Below, in pieces: positions 60,782 to 62,063 of a stretch of 62,063 bases of DNA. Within the stretch, counting starts at the first letter, position 1; each line of letters opens with the position of its first letter. A program made the translations under genes and the position numbers. The DNA comes from Spirochaetales bacterium. GTDB taxonomy: Bacteria > Spirochaetota > Spirochaetia > Sphaerochaetales > Sphaerochaetaceae. The DNA lies in contig JAHDQJ010000027.1 of the NCBI GenBank assembly GCA_018433865.1, positions 1 to 62,063 of the forward strand, written 5' to 3'. The notes beneath the pieces were generated by a model that saw only the letters and a list, made by a program, of their open reading frames with translations, was not told the origin of the DNA and ran no database searches.

Positions 60782-60816
60782 GCGCATGGAGGCCGCCTGT
60801 GTGAACCTCCATGCGC
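60782..60816 (-). terminator. Terminator of ssb
   Basis: GCGCATGGAGG (60782-60792) and CCTCCATGCGC (60806-60816) form a perfect 11-bp stem with a 13-base loop. On the minus strand CCTTTTTTGC follows at once, so it serves ssb. Confidence 0.88.
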
Positions 60817-60849
60817 GCACGTAAGGGGAATGATGTACATCTACGGTTG

Positions 60850-61260
60850 TTATTCTGCTTTCCCCCGTTTCTTTTTCTGTGATACCGGTTCACTGACCAG
60901 ACTTTCCAATGTCTCCGCCGTCTCTTGGTTCTTGGAGTCGGGATGGAATTCCACATGTTCGGCGACCACGACATACCGTTCCCGCGTCCGCTCATCCTCG
61001 CCCTGCCACTTTTCCTGCTTCAGCCGCCCGACAACCCGGACACCCCTACCTTTAAAGAGGAACTTGCCACAATTCTCTGCGAGCGCCCCCCATGTGTCGA
61101 TGTTCACATAGGAAACTTCGTTGATCAGTTCCTTCTCACTATTTCGATAATAGCGGTTCGAAGCGATGGAGAATCTGCAGAGACTCTTGCCACTGGGAAG
61201 CACGCTCATCTCGGGATCTTGGGTCAGGTTGCCCTCAATGACAACTTGCCCATGATACAA
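60850..61260 (-). CDS. ssb: Single-stranded DNA-binding protein
   Basis: A 136-residue OB-fold protein that coats single-stranded DNA in replication and repair. The core V-V-I-E-G-N-L-T-Q-D-P-E, F-S-I-A-S-N-R-Y-Y, V-N-I-D-T-W-G and G-R-G-V-R-V-V-G-R-L are in SSB order. The C-terminal tail is basic (Q-K-K-K-R-G-K-A-E) and lacks the usual acidic D-D-D-I-P-F tip. No in-frame ATG is available; TTG 61260 follows AGGG at five bases (TTG 61275 is the alternative). An ATG one base out of frame lies at 61253. Next to a recombinase gene, it may belong to a mobile element. Confidence 0.8.
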   Translation of the reverse strand: MYHGQVVIEGNLTQDPEMSVLPSGKSLCRFSIASNRYYRNSEKELINEVSYVNIDTWGALAENCGKFLFKGRGVRVVGRLKQEKWQGEDERTRERYVVVAEHVEFHPDSKNQETAETLESLVSEPVSQKKKRGKAE

Positions 61261-61302
61261 GATTACCCTATGCAAGTGTTTGTTTTGTAAACATTTAATT
61301 TT

Positions 61303-61322
61303 CTGGTATTTTACCAGTTTTT
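61303..61322 (+). terminator. Small plus-strand terminator-like hairpin
   Basis: CTGGTA (61303-61308) and TACCAG (61312-61317) with a TTT loop are followed by TTTTT. No plus-strand gene ends here; on the minus strand the stem lies in the ssb leader. Confidence 0.45.
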
Positions 61323-61369
61323 CATCATTTTTTGATATTTTAGACTACTCAATTTCGTCAATTTTTACC

Positions 61370-61393
61370 GAAGATACGCACACTCGTATCTTC
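61370..61393. repeat. Perfect inverted repeat between ssb and the recombinase gene
   Basis: GAAGATACG (61370-61378) and CGTATCTTC (61385-61393) form a 9-bp stem with a 6-base loop in an AT-rich spacer, 26 bases after the recombinase stop. No T-run follows. On the minus strand TTGACG just downstream could be the -35 of an ssb promoter. A recombination or regulatory role cannot be told apart. Confidence 0.45.
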
Positions 61394-61419
61394 AACAATA
61401 CCGTTGATTAATATGCCAT

Positions 61420-62063
61420 TTAGTTTTGGGGTTTGGTTGTTTTCTTTGCCTTGGCAACAGCCTTTTTGGAGCTGTAATGGGTGCTCTTTCGGACCTTGTT
61501 GCCGTGCTCATCGACCTCGATGTTGGAGCGTTTCGCCTTGAGTTTCTGCACACGCTTGAAACGGCGCTCATGGATGATTGGGAGGTGATGGTTGCGTGAT
61601 CGGTGGACCTCGAACGGGTCGCGAACCGTTCTCTTGGTTGAGGGAAAATCTGCGGACTCTGTTTCTCCATAGACGGAGGTACCGGTATACTTCTCATTGG
61701 TGAGGATGTTCTCGATCGTCTTCACCGCCCATTTCTTCTTACCGGTTGGTGAGGGAACCTTCAGCGCTTCCAGTTCCTTCTTGATCCTCACGATACTCCA
61801 GCCTTGCTCGTACCAATCGAATATCTTCAGGACTATTCTGGCTTCAGCGATATTGAGGATGAGTCCTTCCTCCTCATTACGATCATAGCCATAACACCTT
61901 CTTGAGAATGCAGGGCTATCAGGATCCATGGTGCTTCTTCTCAGGCCCCACTTGATGTTCTCGCTCTTGTTCTCACTCTCAGCCTGGGCTATGCCGGCAT
62001 GAAGAGTAAGGAGCAACTCCCCTGCTTGACTGAGGAGGTGGATCTGCTCGTTGTAGAAATAGA
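61420..62063 (-). CDS. Serine recombinase (resolvase/invertase family), C-terminal part, runs off the window
   Basis: The frame is open to the right edge, so the gene is cut and its catalytic N-terminal domain lies outside. The visible ~213 residues begin near L-L-L-T-L-H-A-G-I-A-Q-A-E-S-E-N, the end of the catalytic domain and its long helix, then the Recombinase DNA-binding domain (Y-G-Y-D...A-R-I-V-L-K-I-F-D-W-Y-x-x-G-W-S, N-I-L-T-N-E-K-Y-T-G). The zinc ribbon usual in large serine recombinases is absent; the protein ends in a Lys-rich tail. It probably moves an integrated element. Confidence 0.85.
   Translation of the reverse strand, partial: YFYNEQIHLLSQAGELLLTLHAGIAQAESENKSENIKWGLRRSTMDPDSPAFSRRCYGYDRNEEEGLILNIAEARIVLKIFDWYEQGWSIVRIKKELEALKVPSPTGKKKWAVKTIENILTNEKYTGTSVYGETESADFPSTKRTVRDPFEVHRSRNHHLPIIHERRFKRVQKLKAKRSNIEVDEHGNKVRKSTHYSSKKAVAKAKKTTKPQN

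Noticed and set aside
61251-61253. ATG as the start of ssb
   Set aside because: It is out of frame with the SSB reading frame; a frameshift or sequencing error would be needed, so a TTG start was kept.

Overview
The window is chromosomal DNA from a spirochaete-like bacterium, most likely a Sphaerochaeta relative. That is an inference from protein flavour: PnrA/BMP-type purine lipoprotein transport, permissive lipoboxes, a long divergent PRPP synthetase, a lysine-aminomutase-like radical-SAM protein and a full peptide-import system. It was not checked against a database. Coding density is very high, many gene pairs overlap by 4 bp, and three convergent pairs share a single TGATCA hexamer as both stop codons. 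I saw no rRNA, tRNA or CRISPR array.

Region by region: 0.1-8.7 kb (minus) holds a HAD phosphatase, a KamA-like radical-SAM protein with a large N-terminal extension, an EamA permease, GNAT acetyltransferases, an FGGY ribulokinase-like kinase, and a ferritin-like/TIR/GNAT run preceded by PerR/Fur-like boxes. 9.0-14.7 kb holds small metabolic genes plus an ATP-grasp ligase and a FemAB-type peptidoglycan transferase. 14.8-21.0 kb (plus) is an envelope export operon: RND permease, LolA-like carrier, outer-membrane barrel, DUF2147 protein and a membrane-anchored LuxR regulator. 20.9-27.8 kb (minus) is an overlapping operon of nucleotide-sugar dehydratase/epimerase, NusG-paralogue antiterminator, sbcD and sbcC. 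28-36.6 kb holds an aminotransferase, PRPP synthetase, VWA lipoprotein with a leader ORF, argH, lamin-tail lipoprotein, diguanylate cyclase and thioredoxin.

36.9-42.9 kb (plus) is a purine-type module: an 8-oxoguanine-deaminase-like amidohydrolase followed by a complete BMP/Nup ABC importer. 42.9-60.8 kb is the most unusual part. A long minus-strand operon runs from a peptide-type ABC importer (SBP, OppB, C, D, F) through an M18 aminopeptidase, a ThDP enzyme, two nitroreductase-family proteins and a Gfo/Idh/MocA oxidoreductase to a DUF885 protein. A short-chain dehydrogenase and two tandem HExxPGH-type putative peptidases lie beside it. A GntR/FCD regulator is divergent from the importer, and near-identical palindromes occur at both promoter regions. 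I propose this as an import-and-degrade pathway for an unidentified peptide-like or N-containing compound.

The right end (60.8-62.06 kb) holds ssb with a non-ATG start, an AT-rich hairpin-bearing spacer and the C-terminal part of a serine recombinase running off the edge, which suggests the border of an integrated element.
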